DNA from: an uncultured Lachnospira sp.
GTDB lineage: Bacteria > Bacillota > Clostridia > Lachnospirales > Lachnospiraceae
Length of the DNA stretch: 64,000 nt
Assembly (NCBI GenBank): GCA_934359185.1
Contig: CAKRLE010000004.1
Span: 62,001-126,000, forward strand
Reading direction: 5' to 3'
Positions 1 to 8,737 of this stretch are shown here, piece by piece (the first letter of the stretch is position 1; each line of letters starts with the position of its first letter). The notes under the pieces are model-generated. The model made no database searches. It was not told where the DNA came from and saw nothing but the letters and a program-made list of their open reading frames with translations. Position numbers and translations under genes: made by a program.

Positions 1-328
1 GCCATAAATTATTTACACCTCTTTCATATATTATGCATAGCAATATTTATATCGCCAAATGAAGATATAAATGATCCTACATCCTGCAAGCAATATTCGT
101 GTCTCTTAAGACACGAATGAGCCGCCCCTCTCGCCAACAAACACACGCCAGCACCTTCGCCTCGCCAATAGCGTAAATTGATTATGAAAACCCTATAATA
201 CTATAAGAAGGTACTGGGGAGCCGCCGGTTCTTAGCGAGCGTCCTTTGCTCGCTTAGCACCGCTACGGCGACACGTAGCGAGAGCGTGCCTTCGTTAGTA
301 TTATAGGGTTTTCATAATCTAAGTCACA
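1..328. other. Intergenic region at the left edge with two inverted-repeat structures
   Basis: No convincing gene lies in this stretch. At the extreme left a minus-strand ATG (positions 3-5) follows an AAAGAGG-like ribosome binding site, so a gene may start here and leave the window, but only two codons are visible. A 10-bp stem with a 4-nt loop sits at 95-118 (ATTCGTGTCT and its complement); no T-run follows on either strand, so it is not a typical terminator. Positions 180-319 form a separate palindromic element described on its own. The rest shows nothing recognisable. Confidence 0.6.
180..319. repeat. 140-bp palindromic element with 23-bp perfect terminal inverted repeats
   Basis: Positions 180-202 are the exact reverse complement of 297-319 (23 of 23 bases). 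The pairing continues imperfectly inward (ATAAGAAGGTAC against the complement of GTGCCTTCGTT). Inside are two more hairpins: AGCGAG/CTCGCT (234-239 with 249-254) and CGCTACG/CGTAGCG (261-267 with 274-280). The element begins 10 bases downstream of the upp stop codon, where transcripts of uraA-upp would end. It is GC-richer than its surroundings. It could be a MITE-like mobile remnant, a structured 3' UTR, or a very long terminator; no T-run and no clear target-site duplication were seen. Confidence 0.7.
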
Positions 329-973
329 CTATTTAGTTCCAAAAATTCTATCCCCGGCATCACCAAGCCCTGGACATATATATGCATTTTCATTAAGCTC
401 TCTGTCAAGATGTCCTACATAAATCTGAACATCTGGATGAGCCTCATGAAGCTTCTGCACGCCTTCTGGTGCAGCTATGATACACATAAACTTAATCTTC
501 CTGCCACCATGCTTCTTAATCTGGTTGATAGCATCTACTGCTGAACCACCTGTAGCAAGCATTGGGTCTGTAACTACAATAAGTCTCTCCTCAATAGGAC
601 TTGGAAGCTTGCAATAATACTCATGTGGCTCATGAGTCTCTTCATCACGATACATTCCAATGTGTCCAACCTTCGCTGTTGGAACTAATGCCAAGATACC
701 TGATACCATACCAAGACCAGCTCTGAGGATAGGAACAATCGCTAACTTTCTTCCTGCTATCATAGGTGTCATGCATGTCTCAATAGGTGTCTCAACTTCA
801 ACGTCTTCAAGCTCAAGATCTCCAAGAGCCTCAAATCCTTCAAGCATAGCAATCTCTTCTACTAACTTTCTGAACTCATTAGTTCCTGTTCTCTTATCTC
901 TGAGCATTGAAATCTTATGCTGGATAAGTGGATGCTCAAATATAGTTATGTTCTTTTCATTCTTAAAATCCAT
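329..973 (-). CDS. upp: Uracil phosphoribosyltransferase
   Basis: Salvages uracil by converting uracil and PRPP to UMP and pyrophosphate in the cytosol. The 214-residue length is normal for Upp. The PRPP-binding loop is visible as [13 protein letters not shown] in the C-terminal half, the N terminus contains the family-typical [16 protein letters not shown], and the uracil-binding region near the C terminus reads [13 protein letters not shown]. An ATG is preceded by GGAG at good distance. It follows the uracil permease gene by 26 bases on the same strand, so import and phosphoribosylation of uracil are probably cotranscribed. A 140-bp palindrome follows the stop codon. Confidence 0.97.
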   Translation of the reverse strand: MDFKNEKNITIFEHPLIQHKISMLRDKRTGTNEFRKLVEEIAMLEGFEALGDLELEDVEVETPIETCMTPMIAGRKLAIVPILRAGLGMVSGILALVPTAKVGHIGMYRDEETHEPHEYYCKLPSPIEERLIVVTDPMLATGGSAVDAINQIKKHGGRKIKFMCIIAAPEGVQKLHEAHPDVQIYVGHLDRELNENAYICPGLGDAGDRIFGTK

Positions 974-999
974 AATTAATCTCCATTCTGTTCTGTTAA

Positions 1000-2403
1000 T
1001 TATTTGTTGTCTGTGTTGCTTACATATACACCTCTGCTCTGGTCACCACCTGGATTGACACCAAAGTTGTAGTCATTGCCAGGAAGTATCGCATTAAGAA
1101 GAATACCTGCTATAGCAGCAATTGCAAGTGCTGTAAGTGTTATAGATGTTCCTCCTATTGTAAATGTAAGTCCATTAGAAAATCCTAAACCACATACGAA
1201 TATAACACCTGCAATAATAAGGTTACGTGATTTTGTAAGGTCTACCTTATTTTCTACAACATTTCTTACACCGATCGCAGAAATCATACCATACAACATG
1301 AATGATACGCCACCGATTATAGCGGCTGGCATAGTTGATATAATCTCTGAGAACTTAGGAATAAATGAAAGCACGATTGCAAATACTGCTGCAATCCTTA
1401 TAACTCTTGGATCATACACTCTTGATAACTCAAGAACTCCTGTATTCTCGCCATATGTTGTATTAGCAGGACCTCCGATACAGCCAGCAAACGCTGTTGC
1501 AAGGCCATCACCAAGAAGTGTCCTGTGAAGGCCTGGGTCTGCAATAAAATTCTCATCTACTGTAGCTGATATGGCTGACATATCGCCAACATGCTCCATC
1601 ATAGTTGCAATAGCTATTGGAGCCATAACAAGAATTGCTGTTATATCAAACTTGCAGAACTGGAACTTAGGGAAACCTACCCAGCTTGCAGATGCAACAG
1701 ATGCAAAGTTGAATATCGCTGAACCATCTGGATTAGTAACACCAAATGCATTAAGAATAAGAGCAAATACATATGAAATAACTACACCCATAAGTATAGG
1801 TATAATCTTAAACATTCCCTTACCCCATATATTGAATATAATTATCACCGCAAGAGCAACAATTGCTAAAAGCCAGTTAGTTGACGCATTAGAAATTGCT
1901 GATGAAGCAAGTGACAAACCAATACAGATAATAATTGGACCTGTAACAACTGGTGGAAGGAATCTCATAACTCTGTTAACTCCTACCAGCTTAAATATAA
2001 GTGCAACAATTAAGTATAAAAGACCGGCAACCACAATACCGCCACATGCGTATGCAGCCTTGTCATTAACACTCATTGTCTCATACATTCCAGATTTAAG
2101 ATTGGCAACTGTATAAAAGCCTCCCAAAAATGCGAAAGATGAGCCAAGAAATGCAGGAACCTTAAACTTTGAGCAGACATGGAATATAAGCGTACCAATA
2201 CCTGCACAGAATAATGTGACTGAAACAGTCAAGCCTCTTGTGAGCGGCTCATTACACGCTGTCTGAAAATATCCAGACACAAGAATTGGAACAAGAATTG
2301 TCGCTCCAAACATAGCAAACATATGCTGAAGTCCAAGAATCAGCATCTTAGGAATTCCCAGCTTTCGTGCATCACGAACAGCATCTTGATTTTTTTCGTT
2401 CAT
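1000..2403 (-). CDS. uraA: Uracil permease (NCS2 family)
   Basis: Membrane symporter of the nucleobase/ascorbate (NCS2) family, importing uracil for the downstream Upp. The protein is strongly hydrophobic with about 12-14 membrane segments; it has the family motifs GSSFAFLGG in the first third and [17 protein letters not shown] around the middle (TM10 region), as in UraA/PyrP. An upstream in-frame ATG at 2421 exists, but the sequence GAGGGAGA lies between it and the ATG at 2403, so I take 2403 as the start (467 residues). A plausible promoter (TTGTGT, 16 bp, TATAAA) lies in the upstream gap. I see no PyrR-type attenuator, but cannot exclude one without folding. Confidence 0.93.
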   Translation of the reverse strand: MNEKNQDAVRDARKLGIPKMLILGLQHMFAMFGATILVPILVSGYFQTACNEPLTRGLTVSVTLFCAGIGTLIFHVCSKFKVPAFLGSSFAFLGGFYTVANLKSGMYETMSVNDKAAYACGGIVVAGLLYLIVALIFKLVGVNRVMRFLPPVVTGPIIICIGLSLASSAISNASTNWLLAIVALAVIIIFNIWGKGMFKIIPILMGVVISYVFALILNAFGVTNPDGSAIFNFASVASASWVGFPKFQFCKFDITAILVMAPIAIATMMEHVGDMSAISATVDENFIADPGLHRTLLGDGLATAFAGCIGGPANTTYGENTGVLELSRVYDPRVIRIAAVFAIVLSFIPKFSEIISTMPAAIIGGVSFMLYGMISAIGVRNVVENKVDLTKSRNLIIAGVIFVCGLGFSNGLTFTIGGTSITLTALAIAAIAGILLNAILPGNDYNFGVNPGGDQSRGVYVSNTDNK

Positions 2404-2528
2404 AAGTAAATTCTCCCTCATACATTAATAATATTGCAGCTAAAAATTATTCAGCCGCTAACTGACACTTAAATCTTTTTATATGATACCACATATCTGA
2501 CACAATTCCAATCACTAACAAGATTGTT

Positions 2529-3890
2529 TTATGCCTTAATAACTTCCTTTTTTAACCATGCATCACTTAAATATCTGCCTATAAATATAATACTTCTAAG
2601 TGTCCAGTCGGCAAACATTCCATACCATACAGCCATTGGTCCCATTCCAAATGCTCTAACAAGGAAGATACACAGTGCAACCCGGCAGCCCCACATTGTT
2701 ATAATTGATGTTGTCATAGAAAACTTTACATCACCGGCAGCCCTTAATCCATATGCAGGAACGAATGAGCCTACCCATACGAGTGGTTTTGCAATAGTTA
2801 TAGCTGCAACCATCTCCATGCAGAGTGCCGCACTCTCACTCTCCATACCGGCAAGCATTGTCACTGGCTTTGTAAATGCATACACAAGCAGACATGATAC
2901 TATTATTCCAACCTCTGCTATTCCACACAATTTAACAATATAATATTTAGCTTCATCTTTTCTGCCTGCACCCATGCACTGTCCGACAACTGTCATAAGG
3001 CACATTCCTACGCCGATTCCAAAGATACCATTAACATTTTCCAATATATTAGTCATCGCCTGAGCTGCAATAGCCGCTGTACCCATTGTAGATACTGTTG
3101 ACTGTATTGCAAGCTTTCCGAACTGGAACATACTGTTTTCTATACCTGATGGAATACCTATTGCAAGGATTGAACTTATAAGCCCCCATTCTGGTCTTAT
3201 CGATATGTAATCATTTACAACAATCGCCTGTTTAGGCTTGGCAAGTGCTACAAATACTGCAACCATACATATTATTCGTGATACAAGAGTTGATATCGCT
3301 GCACCTGATACGCCCATACCGCAGACAAATATAAGTATATAATTTCCCATTATATTAATCACATTGGATATTACAGAAACTGTCATTGGATATCTTGAAT
3401 TGCCACATGACCTGAATATCGCCGAACCTGCACTGAATAAAGCCAGGAACGGATACGATAATGCTGTATATAAAAAATATTTTAATGCATTATCCATAAC
3501 GCCCTCATCAACCTTGCCGAATATCACACCTAAAAGTGGTCGCTTAAATGCAAGTCCAAGGACTGTTATAACCAGTGCAATTACTGTTACAGATAAAACT
3601 ACCTGCCGTGCTGCTTTATTAGCTCCTTTTTCATCTTTCATTCCAATGTAATGTGAACATATTATAGCTGCACCAGTTGCCATTGCCGAGAACAACTGCA
3701 CTATAAGATTGTTAACAGAATCAACAAGAGATACTCCTGATAACGCTTCACTTCCCACATTGCTGACCATCATTGTATCAATCATTCCCATAAATGAATT
3801 GAGAAGCTGTTCAATTACGATTGGAATTAAAAGTGCTATCAGCGCCTTATTAGAAAACAACAAATTATTTTTATCTATCTTAGATTTCAT
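2529..3890 (-). CDS. MATE family efflux transporter
   Basis: A 453-residue polytopic membrane protein with about 12 membrane segments in two homologous halves, the length and layout of the MATE (MatE/NorM/DinF) cation-coupled exporters. The first half starts with ALIALLIPIVIEQLLNSFMGMIDTMMVSNVG, a typical MATE first helix with the short ...IDTMMVS signature. Substrate cannot be told from sequence. Its ATG follows AAGGATTAC on the minus strand. It is divergent from bioB and shares the 204-bp intergenic region that contains the biotin operator. A second MATE paralogue lies at 30020-31330. Confidence 0.93.
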   Translation of the reverse strand: MKSKIDKNNLLFSNKALIALLIPIVIEQLLNSFMGMIDTMMVSNVGSEALSGVSLVDSVNNLIVQLFSAMATGAAIICSHYIGMKDEKGANKAARQVVLSVTVIALVITVLGLAFKRPLLGVIFGKVDEGVMDNALKYFLYTALSYPFLALFSAGSAIFRSCGNSRYPMTVSVISNVINIMGNYILIFVCGMGVSGAAISTLVSRIICMVAVFVALAKPKQAIVVNDYISIRPEWGLISSILAIGIPSGIENSMFQFGKLAIQSTVSTMGTAAIAAQAMTNILENVNGIFGIGVGMCLMTVVGQCMGAGRKDEAKYYIVKLCGIAEVGIIVSCLLVYAFTKPVTMLAGMESESAALCMEMVAAITIAKPLVWVGSFVPAYGLRAAGDVKFSMTTSIITMWGCRVALCIFLVRAFGMGPMAVWYGMFADWTLRSIIFIGRYLSDAWLKKEVIKA

Positions 3891-3967
3891 GATATGTAAT
3901 CCTTCTTAAATTAAAATTTAGCTTACATATTATATACACAAAGGAATCTTATGTCAAAATGTTTCCA

Positions 3968-4000
3968 ATTGTTAACCTTGCGAATTTAAAGGTTGACAAT
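3968..4000 (+). promoter_or_regulatory. BirA-type biotin operator upstream of bioB
   Basis: Inverted repeat ATTGTTAACC - 13 nt - GGTTGACAAT with one mismatch between 10-bp arms. This matches the known BirA operator form (TTGTnAACC, spacer, GGTTnACAA). The right arm contains the -35 hexamer of the bioB promoter, so bound BirA with biotinyl-AMP would block RNA polymerase. That the regulator is BirA is inference from motif and neighbour genes. Confidence 0.85.
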
Positions 4001-4021
4001 CCATTTTTATATGCTTATAAT
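3993..4021 (+). promoter_or_regulatory. Consensus sigma-A promoter of bioB-bioY
   Basis: TTGACA at 3993-3998, a 17-bp spacer, and TATAAT at 4016-4021: perfect -35 and -10 hexamers. The -35 box overlaps the right half of the BirA-type operator. A second short palindrome (TTGACA...TGTCAA) lies in the leader around 4043-4060; its role is unknown. Confidence 0.88.
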
Positions 4022-4094
4022 ATGCCTCGTATTAATACAAATTTTGACAGATTATTGTCAATCACAAACCTAATTGCAGGGAGACATATTAACT

Positions 4095-5072
4095 ATGGAA
4101 CAGGATATGAAATTACTAGCCAGAGAAATCATAGATGGCAGACGTCTTAACAGAAATGATGACTTATCATTTTTTATAACTGCACCTCTTGATGAATTAG
4201 CCGAAGGAGCTGATATGATAAGAGATGCTTTATGTCACAATCATGTAGACCTTTGTACTATTATCAATGGACGTGCTGGAAGATGCAGCGAAAACTGTAA
4301 ATTCTGTGCCCAGTCATCCTTCCATCACACTAATTGTGAAACTTATCCAATGCTTGATGCAGAAACTGTTATCAAAGACTTCGAGGAAAAAAAGGCTGAT
4401 GGTGTACATGCTTACTCAATAGTTACAGCTGGACGGACTGTTGAAGGCAAAGAACTTGACCAGCTTGTAGATATATATGCCAAGCTTCATGAAAGGTGCG
4501 GCAGTGGTTTAAGACTTTGCGCTTCACATGGACTCCTCACTAAGGAAGCATTTGACAGACTTGTAGAAGCCGGCGTTACTATGTACCATGAAAATATTGA
4601 AACTTCTAAGCGAAACTTTCCTAATATATGTACAACACATACATATGAAGACAAAATCAAAGAAATCAAGATGGCTAAGGAAGCTGGACTTACAGTCTGT
4701 TCCGGCGGTATCATAGGTATGAGGGAGACGTGGGAAGACCGTATTGATATGGCGGTTTCTTTAGCTGAGCTTGATATAGAATCTATCCCTATCAATGCAC
4801 TTATTCCTGTAGCAGGAACTGCATTTGGCGACCTTGCGCCATTATCTGAGGATGACATCATAAGAACCGTAGCATTATTCAGATACATCAACCCTGCATC
4901 ACACATCCGTATGGCAGCCGGACGTAATTATTTCAAGGATGGCGGCCGCAGATTATTCAAGTCAGGTGTCAATGCAACAATCACTGGCAACATGCTTACT
5001 ACTGTTGGCAATAACACTGAACAGGATAAAGCAATGCTTACTGATATGGGATTAGATATATCCCGAAACTAA
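4095..5072 (+). CDS. bioB: Biotin synthase
   Basis: Radical SAM enzyme that inserts sulfur into dethiobiotin to form biotin. The [4Fe-4S] cluster cysteines form CSENCKFC at residues 64-71 (CxxxCxxC), followed by AQSS as in BioB. Further BioB signatures are YHENIETS in the middle and the RMAAGRNYF stretch near the end with the conserved arginine. At 325 residues it is normal length. I use the ATG at 4095, 10 bases after AGGGAGA, not the in-frame TTG at 4074. It is followed 19 bases later by bioY. No bioA, bioD or bioF is in the window, so the cell may make biotin from salvaged dethiobiotin or hold those genes elsewhere. Confidence 0.96.
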   Translation: MEQDMKLLAREIIDGRRLNRNDDLSFFITAPLDELAEGADMIRDALCHNHVDLCTIINGRAGRCSENCKFCAQSSFHHTNCETYPMLDAETVIKDFEEKKADGVHAYSIVTAGRTVEGKELDQLVDIYAKLHERCGSGLRLCASHGLLTKEAFDRLVEAGVTMYHENIETSKRNFPNICTTHTYEDKIKEIKMAKEAGLTVCSGGIIGMRETWEDRIDMAVSLAELDIESIPINALIPVAGTAFGDLAPLSEDDIIRTVALFRYINPASHIRMAAGRNYFKDGGRRLFKSGVNATITGNMLTTVGNNTEQDKAMLTDMGLDISRN

Positions 5073-5091
5073 CAGAGAGAGGAATTTAATA

Positions 5092-5634
5092 ATGAATAAG
5101 AAAATGTCTATTAAAACAATGGCTCTGATTGCCATATTTGCAGCTATCACATGTGTACTTGCACCACTGTCACTTCCAATTGGTCCAGTACCTATATCAC
5201 TCACTAATCTTGTAATATACTTTTCTTTATATGTTCTTGGAACATGGAAGGGAACATGCAGTTATGTAATCTATCTGCTTATTGGTCTTGTCGGTCTTCC
5301 TGTTTTCTCTGGATTCACAAGCGGTCCTGGCAAATTGTTCGGACCAACAGGCGGATATCTTATAGGATTCATACCACTTGCTATTATCGCAGGACTTTTT
5401 ATTGATAAGTTCCACAACAAGTGGTACATGTGCTTTGCAGGTATGGTTCTTGGAACTGCTGTATGTTACGCATTAGGAACTGGATGGCTTGCTTACGAAG
5501 CTCACATGACTTTCAAGGCAGCTTTATTCGCTGGTGTTATACCATTCATCATCGGCGACCTTATTAAGATTATTCTTGCAATGTTTGGCGGTCCTGTACT
5601 TAAAAAAGCTCTTGTCCGCGCACATTTATTATAA
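5092..5634 (+). CDS. bioY: Biotin transporter BioY (ECF substrate-binding subunit)
   Basis: Membrane S-component of the biotin ECF transporter. The 180-residue, six-helix hydrophobic protein carries the BioY signature LPVFSG...GPGKLFGPTGGYLIGF in the middle, which contributes to biotin binding. A ribosome binding site GAGAGGAA precedes the ATG. No bioM or bioN ATPase/energising genes are adjacent; BioY either works with the shared group II ECF module encoded elsewhere or alone. It forms an operon with bioB under the BirA-type operator. Its 3' end, including the stop and the terminator, is duplicated about 830 bp downstream. Confidence 0.96.
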   Translation: MNKKMSIKTMALIAIFAAITCVLAPLSLPIGPVPISLTNLVIYFSLYVLGTWKGTCSYVIYLLIGLVGLPVFSGFTSGPGKLFGPTGGYLIGFIPLAIIAGLFIDKFHNKWYMCFAGMVLGTAVCYALGTGWLAYEAHMTFKAALFAGVIPFIIGDLIKIILAMFGGPVLKKALVRAHLL

Positions 5635-5673
5635 GATGCAATAACATAATCAACTCATCATCTATATATAATT

Positions 5674-5700
5674 CCCCGGGGCTTCTTGCTGGCTCCGGGG
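5674..5700 (+). terminator. GC-rich hairpin after bioY
   Basis: CCCCGG pairs with CCGGGG across a 15-nt loop. Only a weak T-stretch follows (ATATT), so termination is likely but not textbook. The same hairpin, mutated in its right arm, appears again around 6500-6526. Confidence 0.6.
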
Positions 5701-5791
5701 ATATTAACAATCTGCAGCTAAAATGCCATACACTATTCTTTTGAAACAAATTTTTTCTATGTTACTTAACCTATAATTATAATGATTCTGA

Positions 5792-6340
5792 CATATATCA
5801 GAATATATCAATACAATCCTCAATTCAGATAGTCTGCATACTAATCGTGTTGTAAGTGACAATGCTCTCCTTAATGCTATTGCCAACAGATATATAACTA
5901 ATTGTGAGGCTGACGGAATCTCTATGAGAACTGATATTAGTACTAAAGTATGCGAATTTATGTCTGATTATGATATGACATCTTTATTCTGCAATCTACT
6001 TGATAACTCATATGAAGCCGCACGCAAATCCCATCGACATGAGATAGAGCTTAATATAAGATATACAACCGATTTAAGAGATATAATTTTAGTAACCGTC
6101 CGTAACTCATGCGCAGAAAATCCATTTGATAAATATGGTAATCTGATATCAACCAAAGAGTCTCCTGCAAAGCATGGTTATGGTATTAAAAGCATTGAAC
6201 GTGTCGTCAAAAAATATAATGGTAATATGAGTATGTACTTCGATGATGAAACATCAACATTTCATACAAACATACTATTCTACAAAGATTTCATTCCAAA
6301 CTGGCATAATGAACACAGCGCATTACCATTAGAAAATTAA
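5792..6340 (+). pseudogene. Truncated GHKL sensor histidine kinase (ATPase domain only)
   Basis: An open frame runs from just after a stop at 5789 to 6340 with the first good ATG only at 5924. The translation upstream of that ATG still looks like kinase sequence (about 40 residues). It contains the N-box LFCNLLDNSYEAARKS and the G-box HGYGIKSIERVVKKYNG and ends FHTNILFY, matching the C-terminal part of the AgrC-like kinase at 49074-50426 (LFCNLLDNAFAAAKSA, FHTIILM). The membrane sensor part and the phosphoacceptor histidine are absent. No ribosome binding site was seen. It is flanked by duplicated bioY 3' ends, pointing to a rearrangement. A small expressed ATPase cannot be excluded. Confidence 0.75.
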
Positions 6341-6386
6341 ATAGCATTTTCTGCGCCTGTCAGTCTGCCCTAAGCCAGCTCCCATA

Positions 6387-6533
6387 GGCAATCTGTATGC
6401 TTATTGGTCTTGCAATGCTTGGCAGATCTGTACTTAAAAAAGTTCTTGTCTGCGCACATTTATTATAAGATGCAATAACATAATCACTCATCATATATAA
6501 TTCCCCGGGGCTTCTTGCGGGCTCCGAAGATAT
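6387..6533 (+). pseudogene. Degenerate second copy of the bioY 3' end and terminator
   Basis: Positions about 6411-6533 repeat 5578-5703, the last codons of bioY, the stop codon, the following spacer and the hairpin, with scattered substitutions (for example GCAATGCTTGG for GCAATGTTTGG). Just before it, 6387-6410 matches an earlier stretch of bioY (around 5265-5290, CTTATTGGTCTTG), so the central part of this copy was deleted. The second hairpin has lost pairing (CTCCGAAGA instead of CTCCGGGGA). This is a relic of a bioY duplication. Confidence 0.8.
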
Positions 6534-6572
6534 TACATTTAAGCATATGTTTCAGACAATATTTTCACTATC

Positions 6573-7436
6573 TCATTCTGGTATATCTTTTATATTCTCA
6601 ATCATACCTATAACAACAGAATTCAGACTATTTGCATTACTACTAGTTATAACAGACGTTCCTGTCTCTTTTTCTATACGTATCCTTGCTTCTCCTGCAA
6701 TCTGACCACCTGTTTGAGCTACAATTCTATTCTCCTCTAAACCTTTAGGATTCTGTGTCTTTGTAAGTTCTGTTGTTGTAGCTTCTGCTAACATATTAAG
6801 TGCCAGCTCCAACGTACTCATATTATCACGAAGATTTTCTTTTTTTAATCCCTTTAAATCCTTATATTGACGCGTATTCATCCCAGACCATGCCTTCGTC
6901 ACCTCATCTGTCAAAATAGCATACTCTTTTCCTTGTTCAACTCCGTGTGATTGCCATGCATCTGTTAATTCTTTTCTAGCTCGAATTGTCTGAAGTCTTT
7001 GATTAATCCAATCTGACGCATATCCCTTTTGGGCATATGTTTCCAAAGCACGATCTATAGTTAATTCTGGATCAATAATTTCTTCTATTCTCTCCTTACC
7101 AACCTGTGCCAACCACATTTTAAAAGGTTCTGCTTTTTTTGATGGAATTGATTGAATTATACGTAATAACTGTTGTGTATTTGCAACATCTGTCATCCTT
7201 TTTTTTCCATCAGCAGCTTTCATTTTCAAAGCGTTACAATTTGTAACGGTTTCATTTGCTTCATCCTTCAAGCGCTTTTTCATAACTCTCCAATATGTTT
7301 GCGGATTAGGACTATCAGTTAACACTGCAATAACATCTACAATTGAAAAATACCATTCTTCATTTTCTTCATCCCATGCTGTTCTGATTGGTTGATTTTC
7401 ATATAATTGTATTTTATCGCTTTCTTCCAATAACAT
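6573..7436 (-). CDS. Bro-N / DinD-like DNA-binding protein
   Basis: A 287-residue soluble protein. The N terminus (about residues 8-110) has the Bro-N pattern: a predicted strand, WYFSIVDVIAVLTDSPNPQTYWRVMKKRL, and AANTQQLLRIIQSIPSKKAEPFKMWLAQVG, as in phage antirepressor-like proteins. The C-terminal part has QTGGQIAGEARIRIEKETG..VITS, resembling the DinD end. Such proteins are often found in mobile regions or as orphan genes; target unknown. AAAGGAGGAT lies only two bases before the ATG at 7436, so translation may really start at the TTG two codons later (7430), which has ideal spacing. It stands alone between the bioY relic and the AAA ATPase. Confidence 0.75.
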   Translation of the reverse strand: MLLEESDKIQLYENQPIRTAWDEENEEWYFSIVDVIAVLTDSPNPQTYWRVMKKRLKDEANETVTNCNALKMKAADGKKRMTDVANTQQLLRIIQSIPSKKAEPFKMWLAQVGKERIEEIIDPELTIDRALETYAQKGYASDWINQRLQTIRARKELTDAWQSHGVEQGKEYAILTDEVTKAWSGMNTRQYKDLKGLKKENLRDNMSTLELALNMLAEATTTELTKTQNPKGLEENRIVAQTGGQIAGEARIRIEKETGTSVITSSNANSLNSVVIGMIENIKDIPE

Positions 7437-7531
7437 ATCCTCCTTTATACTTTTATTATTGAAATATCTTATTAATAAAATATCATATGTTTATATATAT
7501 ATTTCAACAGTTAACTATTTCAAGTATCAGT

Positions 7532-8737
7532 CTAAATATTAAAGGCAGAAATCTCCTCCAGCAGCGCAGCTCTCTGCTCCCCTTGCATAAGGGTTGTACT
7601 GTACTGGACAAATTTCGCACTTGTGTTACTGATAAGATACTCACTTGTCTTTCCATTCATTGATAATCCTGTCACTAATACAAGTATCTGTGATGAATCC
7701 ATGGCATCCTCTGCAAAGGAGAATGCATTATCTATCTTAACCGCAATTGACTTATCATCACTGTCCTTATCTATAAGAGTTGTTATTCCATCAAGCAGCA
7801 GATTAACAAGTGACATTTTTTCGTCAAAGCCAGCCTTCATAGCACGCTGGTATACCGAGCTGTCAGCTTTGCCATCAAGTATATCGCTTACCCTGTAATC
7901 ATCTTTATATTTGTTATACAAATCATAGTATACAGTAAAATCCCTGGCTATCTCTATATCCTGAAGAAATTCATGAATTGTATCATATGTGATATCTATA
8001 CCAAGCTTCTCGTATATGTAGATAAGATTGCTCATATCCTCCCAGCCTCTTGCAGTCACAAAACTTAATCCATCCACATCACTTGCTATATGGTAAAAAT
8101 TCTTAGGTCTTATATCAAGATAACTGATGATTGAGCCATGTATATGCCTCTCTATAGCATATCGTTTCCATACCGCAAGGTCTGCCTCAACTGTTATCTT
8201 ACGCACTCTGTCCAGTGTTACCATATCAAATTCACGCACTGAGCGATTATATTCATGTGGATTGCCGGCAGCCACGATTATCCATCCTTCTGGCAGCTTC
8301 TGATTGCCAAATGTCTTGCACTGCAAAAATTGCAGCATCATAGGAACAAGAGTCTCAGACACACAGTTAATCTCATCAATGAACAGAATTCCTTCACGCT
8401 TCCCCTCATATTTAATACATTTATACACTCCTGCAATTATCTCGCTCATAGTATACTCTGTCACAGAATATGTCTTTCCCTCATATTCCTCTTCACTTAT
8501 CATCGGAAGTCCAACCGCACTCTGTCTTGTATGATGCGTAATTGTATATGACACAAGTCCTATATTACACTCATCCGCAATCTGCTCCATAATCTGTGTC
8601 TTACCAACTCCCGGAGGTCCGATAAGGAGTACTGGTCTCTGTCTTATTGATGGAATTGCATACTCTCCATTATCATCCTTTAGAAGATATGCATGTACCG
8701 TGTTAATAATCTCATTCTTAGCTTCTAATATATTCAT
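7532..8737 (-). CDS. MoxR-like AAA ATPase
   Basis: A 401-residue AAA+ ATPase. Walker A is GPPGVGKT at residues 40-47 and Walker B is ILFIDE at 117-122, followed by a sensor-1 type VAAGNPHEYN. The insert and lack of partner domains fit the MoxR/dynein-like branch, whose members act as chaperones for von Willebrand A (VWA) proteins. It overlaps the end of the upstream LRR-VWA gene by 4 bases, giving translational coupling and supporting a two-protein complex. The substrate is unknown. Confidence 0.88.
   Translation of the reverse strand: MNILEAKNEIINTVHAYLLKDDNGEYAIPSIRQRPVLLIGPPGVGKTQIMEQIADECNIGLVSYTITHHTRQSAVGLPMISEEEYEGKTYSVTEYTMSEIIAGVYKCIKYEGKREGILFIDEINCVSETLVPMMLQFLQCKTFGNQKLPEGWIIVAAGNPHEYNRSVREFDMVTLDRVRKITVEADLAVWKRYAIERHIHGSIISYLDIRPKNFYHIASDVDGLSFVTARGWEDMSNLIYIYEKLGIDITYDTIHEFLQDIEIARDFTVYYDLYNKYKDDYRVSDILDGKADSSVYQRAMKAGFDEKMSLVNLLLDGITTLIDKDSDDKSIAVKIDNAFSFAEDAMDSSQILVLVTGLSMNGKTSEYLISNTSAKFVQYSTTLMQGEQRAALLEEISAFNI

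Noticed and set aside
2404..2528. PyrR attenuator or purine riboswitch before uraA
   Set aside because: The leader is short and shows only weak pairing; no conserved core was recognised.
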